Assembly (NCBI GenBank): GCA_018466975.1
Contig: CM031556.1
Span: 3,224,001-3,288,000, forward strand
Reading direction: 5' to 3'
From: Sparassis latifolia
Taxonomy: Eukaryota > Basidiomycota > Agaricomycetes > Polyporales > Sparassidaceae
Length of the DNA stretch: 64,000 nt
The notes below the pieces were generated by a model, which saw nothing but the letters and a program-made list of their open reading frames with translations, was not told where the DNA came from and did no database searches. Of this stretch, positions 58,436-64,000 are shown one piece after another. The position numbers and the translations under genes were made by a program. The stretch's first letter is position 1. Each line of letters begins with the position of its first letter.

Positions 58436-59682
58436 TCATAGTTTCGCTGGGTTGGTCCACATAGGCTTCCGTTTCTGTGATGGGATTAGCTCGTTTGCGA
58501 ACAGACTAGAGAAAAATGCTGACATGCCTCAGAGAATGCTTTGAGTCCCTCCTGAAACCAAACTCAGCATCAGTACGTAATTCATGTAACGTCCTAACAC
58601 TAACCTTCATGTTGTAGCTGTCATACAAACGCACGTTCTCCTTCGAACGAATATGTGCAACCACCGCGTCCTCCACACTCCCGTGGCGATTGCCCTCAAG
58701 CAGTGCTCGCTTCGTACTCTGGACGGAATCCGGAGAGTTCTCGTTAATTGCGGCAGCCCATGCGAGAGCAGTGCGGAGCAATTCCGATCGAGGGACGACT
58801 TTGTTCACGCTGTTAACATCGGCAGGTTTGAGTAGACGTATCATGACGCTGATGGCTTCGAGAACTACAACTCACAAACCAAAGCGCGTTGCAGCCTCAG
58901 TGGCAGATACGGTCTTGCCAAGGAGCAGCATCTCGCTCGCGAGCTGTCAACTTCGCCATGAGCGCACGTTTCCCAGAGCCGACCAGATAGAGTACCAGAC
59001 CTGATGACCCGCGATCCTGCCCAACCTCGGCATACCTACGCATGAAATTCGACTCAGTGGTAGAATTGCGAAGAGCTAAAGGGCAATCACAGACCGCCTT
59101 GGATGGCACAAACACCTCGCTTGACCTCTGGCAGGGCTAGTTTCGCATCCTCATCGGCAATGACGATGTCACAATTCAGGATCATCTCCACGCCGCCCCC
59201 ATAAGCGCCGCCGTTCACGGCGGCAACCATAGGCTTCATGCAGGTGGATCGGCGCGAGATAGATCCGAAGCCGTGCACGTCAGTCACGACGTCCTCTGCG
59301 TCGTTCTTCGCACTGCCGGCCTGTTGGCGTTGGTTCCACCTGTTCCAAAAGCCTACAGTGAATGCCGCGTTGGGTAACCCGTGTTCTTTCGCACTCACGC
59401 ATGCAAGTCTGCTCCGGCACAGAACAAGCGCCCTTCGCCAGTAAAGATGACGGCCCTGTGTTAAATTCGTACAGGACGCCCTGAATCGCATAACATTGGC
59501 ACAGACCACAAACTTGGCTCATTCTCGAACCAGTCAAGGATGTTCTTGATGTCCTCGGTCATGGTGGGCGTCATCGCATTGAGCGCTTTCGGACGGTTGA
59601 ACGTCAGGAGCAGGACATGAGCTTGAGGAATCGCGACTCTGACTTCATTCGAGTGAGCTGGAACTTGAAATTGGCTCGACAT
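58436..59682 (-). CDS. Enoyl-CoA hydratase/isomerase family protein, likely peroxisomal
   Basis: Crotonase-fold enzymes act on acyl-CoA thioesters. ATG 59682 gives MSSQFQVPAHSNEVRVAIPQ and LLTFNRPKALNAMTPTMTED. Next come AVIFTGEGRLFCAGADLH (oxyanion loop), KPMVAAVNGGAYGGGVEMIL with NCDIVIADEDAKLALPEVKR. The two glutamates at GGGVE and LPEVKRG match the catalytic pair of true hydratases (crotonase E144 and E164). After further introns, SELLRTALAWAAAINENSPD and KENVRLYDSYNMK|EGLKAFSE lead to the last exon KRKPMWTNPAKL. The terminal AKL is a PTS1 variant, pointing to peroxisomes, for example beta-oxidation. The substrate cannot be told. Confidence 0.85.
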
Positions 59683-60022
59683 TGGCGGACAACAATGTCG
59701 ACGTGCAGCTTGGAAGCCAGTTCACTGATGAGGGGTAAGCGCAGAGAGGAGGATCACCGGTACAGAAGGCGAAAGCATCGTGATTCAGAAGGTGGGCGCC
59801 CGCCGCCGGGACATGGGTAAGATGCCTCACAGGCTGGTCATGAGACGGAGGCGGGGGATAGAGCATGGAGTGAGGTTAGGGTTGGTTTAGGACTCAGTAA
59901 TTCACACCGTCTCATCACGCATGGGTCCTGCGTCAAACAATTTCAAGGAGTGCACGCGCGGGCCTGAGAGAACGGTGGGACGTGATTTCGTAACCTGCAG
60001 GGGTCAGAAGCGTACGACTTCC
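59683..60022. other. Spacer between enoyl-CoA hydratase-like and BMT5 genes
   Basis: About 340 bases, promoter of the hydratase-like gene and 3' flank of BMT5. Nothing else was recognised. Confidence 0.5.
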
Positions 60023-61118
60023 TCAGTCTTTCAGGCAGAACTCCCATGTGCGATCCTCTCCACCTTCGCCAGTTTTCCCTAGACCGTGTGCTCTCTCTCC
60101 TTTGGTCATACGATGCTCGTAGCCCTTCCACTCATTGCGATGGAAAACGAATGACCTCAGCTGTACATACCGAGGACTGGGTTTCCTACTTGCCGACGAC
60201 GAGGGCGGTGGATCTTTGGCTAACTTAGGTACATCCCTGCGATCCAGATGACCATTGAGGTTGCGACATTAGGTCAAAACAAATATAAAACACACCATAG
60301 GGTATATGGAGGAACATTTCGCAATGTGATCAGTATCGTTCCCCGTGTCTTGGCATTCGAACTGCCTATTCCATCCGCATGCACCCCTCCTTGTGATGCA
60401 TTATCCTCTTCTGCTTCGTCCTCTTCGTCGTCAGCTTCTTGCTTTCGTTTTCGAGATTGCATAACAGAAGGTATCATGCCCGTGGTAAGGATGTTCGCGG
60501 CTGAGCGCAGGAACTCCATCACGAGCAACTGGTTCGTCAGAATATTTCTATCTTGGTCTGTGATACCCTTCCCTGTATAGCCTTAGAAAATTTCCCGAGT
60601 AACAACAGCGCCAATATACACAACTCACCTGCATGAGGGAAATTCCACACAACTCTATTCCACTTTCGCCCTCTTAAGGCCGCGCACTTCTCCAGCCTGG
60701 TAGCATCTACCCCAAATACTACCTCCACTCCCTTGTCTCGTAGTGCAGAGACTATGTCAGCAGCATCGGGATACTTCGCATAGCAGTCTTCCTCGCTATC
60801 ATAAGCAGTAGCAGTGACATTCGCCGCTGGCAGATATACAAGAGAGGAGGGGGGATGAAAAACAAGTGCACGTGCGAACGAAAAGTTGCCTTCCCCGACA
60901 AGGAGTATGTGATCTGTAGGATGGAAAGGGATGGTAGAACGCGGAGGAAGAGCCTTTCCTTTGCCTTTCGACTGCGACTGGGTACCTTTCTTGCTCCTCT
61001 CGGCCAGGTGTGCAGCCTGCGACGCCACCTGCTTCTTTTTCAGCCGAGACTGCTGCGAAGAGAGCGCTGCCTTCAGAGATGTCTTTTTCCCAGATTTGCC
61101 TTTTGCCATGACAGGCAT
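60023..61118 (-). CDS. BMT5: 25S rRNA (uridine-N3)-methyltransferase BMT5-like
   Basis: Bmt5 adds m3U to 25S rRNA in the nucleolus. Start ATG 61118 (MPVMAKGKSGKKTSLKAALS); the open frame extends upstream only with TTG. A Lys-rich N-terminus (SRLKKKQVASQAAHLAERSK), likely nucleolar targeting, precedes the SAM-binding motif HILLVGEGNFSFARALVFHP, diagnostic of the DUF2431 family, then VTATAYDSEEDCYAKYPDAA, GVDATRLEKCAALRGRKWNR and VVWNFPHAG. After an intron come TDQDRNILTNQLLVMEFLRS, an acidic insert (EADDEEDEAEEDNAS) and GTILITLRNVPPYTLW. The last exon holds VPKLAKDPPPSSSASRKPSP, SFVFHRNEWKGYEHRMTKGE and the end EDRTWEFCLKD. Confidence 0.88.
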
Positions 61119-61298
61119 GAAGTTGGGAGGCGGTTGTTTGGAACGGAAGCCTTTGGTACACAATGCATTACAGGACCAAACTTCAGATCGAGGAATCGCG
61201 ACACGTTATCCAGACGACCGTGACACGACACGACACGCCTATACTCACCGCGCTACACTCTAATTTCTACCAGTCACTCTTTACTTCTTGAGATTAAA
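61119..61298. promoter_or_regulatory. Bidirectional promoter of BMT5 and RAMP4/YSY6
   Basis: 180 bases separate the divergent ATGs. No obvious TATA box. It presumably drives both genes. Confidence 0.55.
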
Positions 61299-61610
61299 AT
61301 GGTGCGTGCAACACTGACTACATTTCTCAGGACAGGCAGATGTGACACCTTGTGTCGTACAGCCCACCGAATTTGAACTGCGCCGCCGGAACGCAGAGTT
61401 TGCAGAAAAATCCCGTACTGGCAAGAATCCCATAAAGCCTTCTCGTCGGGAGCAGCTATCTAAACGCAGTCCCATCAGCCTTTGGGCTCTGGGGGCGATT
61501 ATTTTTGTTGTGATAGGCGGAAGTGCGTATCGCGCTCTCTCCTTCAAAGGTCCTCTGCTGATGCGACGACCCCAGTCCTGTTGGAAGTCCTTCGGTTGTT
61601 GTTCCTGTGA
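61299..61610 (+). CDS. YSY6: Stress-associated ER protein RAMP4/SERP1 (Ysy6)
   Basis: RAMP4 is a tail-anchored ER protein at the Sec61 translocon that stabilises new membrane proteins during stress. The ATG (61299-61301) is the whole first coding exon. A 60-base intron (GTGCGT...GTACAG) joins it to PTEFELRRRNAEFAEKSRTG. Then come KNPIKPSRREQLSKRSPISL, a transmembrane helix LWALGAIIFVVIGG and, after a second intron (about 61514-61576), ILLEVLRLLFL and stop. The joined protein is 65 residues, matching the family's 65-66. The (R/A)NE(K/E)FAK-like start and basic KSP-type stretch before the helix are typical. Confidence 0.9.
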
Positions 61611-61797
61611 CCTTGTTTAATCGCGGATAAAGCAGGGTATGGTGTTTTGACTATCGTCTGGACTTCAGGTATAATGGCTCCATCGACGGACATCATGCAT
61701 TTCCATTCGCGTTATTCGATTTTTTTGTCTGGAGACAATCCCGTCATACGTATATATCTACTCATCGCCCAAGGTTCCCGTTAGGCCCACCCAGTAC

Positions 61798-63736
<1,939 letters not shown>

Positions 63737-64000
63737 GGCTACGAGGTGATAACGAACGACAGCGGGTGTGTATACTACCGCTTACGCTGAGAGAGGTTAT
63801 AAACCGGCCGAGACCTGCCTGCCTTGGCGCGACGCGTTGACAGGAACGCGTACCCCATATTATTGTCACACTATATACTGTCACATGTAGTCACGCCTAT
63901 CACATTTCGACCGTCTAAAGGCTTGCTCACGATGGGCGAATGGACGCGTCGGCTTTTGGTCTCTAGAGATGCTGTAGTGCATTTATACGCTTCCGTGGGT
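63737..64000. promoter_or_regulatory. Upstream region of the HAT2-like gene
   Basis: A TATA-like block (rc GGTTTATAACC) lies near 63795-63805, about 60 bases before the start codon. Nothing else was recognised up to the window end. Confidence 0.45.

Overview
The window looks like nuclear DNA of a filamentous basidiomycete, most likely a mushroom-forming Agaricomycete. Nearly every gene is cut by several 45-100 base GT...AG introns, the genes are housekeeping eukaryotic ones on both strands, and chitin synthase, NTE1, a Kre9/Knh1-like GPI protein and a wax-synthase-like acyltransferase are present. No rRNA, tRNA, CRISPR or bacterial-type operon was seen. Genus cannot be told from the sequence alone.

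Left part (1-13,003): a WSS1-like DNA-protein-crosslink protease cut by the window edge, a SAM methyltransferase, SF3B5 (spliceosomal SF3b10) divergent from LRP1/C1D (exosome cofactor), an F-box/leucine-rich-repeat protein ending in a CaaX box, a tiny YABBY/HMG-like protein, and VPS33.

Middle accessory island (13,279-22,400): a wax-synthase-like MBOAT acyltransferase gene, and about 7 kb further a decayed direct paralogue whose active-site His codon is replaced by a stop. Between them lies a nested transposon: a ~0.9 kb element with ~200 bp terminal inverted repeats, split by a complete but mutated Copia LTR retrotransposon (238/239 bp LTRs, 5 bp target duplication CATAC, half-tRNA-iMet type primer site).

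Right part (22,544-63,736): NTE1 phospholipase, class I-III type chitin synthase, casein kinase 1, coatomer gamma (SEC21), pantothenate kinase, a protein with three homeodomains, a mitochondrial (methyl)isocitrate lyase, a large disordered fungal protein, a Kre9/Knh1-like GPI protein, ATP23, an enoyl-CoA hydratase-like protein with a PTS1 tail, BMT5, RAMP4/YSY6 and HAT2/RBBP4.

The genes do not form one pathway. Loose themes are membrane traffic and the ER (VPS33, SEC21, RAMP4, NTE1), the cell wall (chitin synthase, Kre9-like) and acyl/CoA metabolism (pantothenate kinase, methylisocitrate lyase, enoyl-CoA hydratase, wax synthase). The most unusual items are the three-homeodomain protein with a repeated intron position, the CaaX-tailed F-box protein, the nested TIR/Copia insertion between wax-synthase paralogues, and two tiny genes (SF3B5, RAMP4) whose first coding exon is only the ATG. 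Splice sites were placed by eye from conserved protein motifs and frame, so exon ends are provisional.
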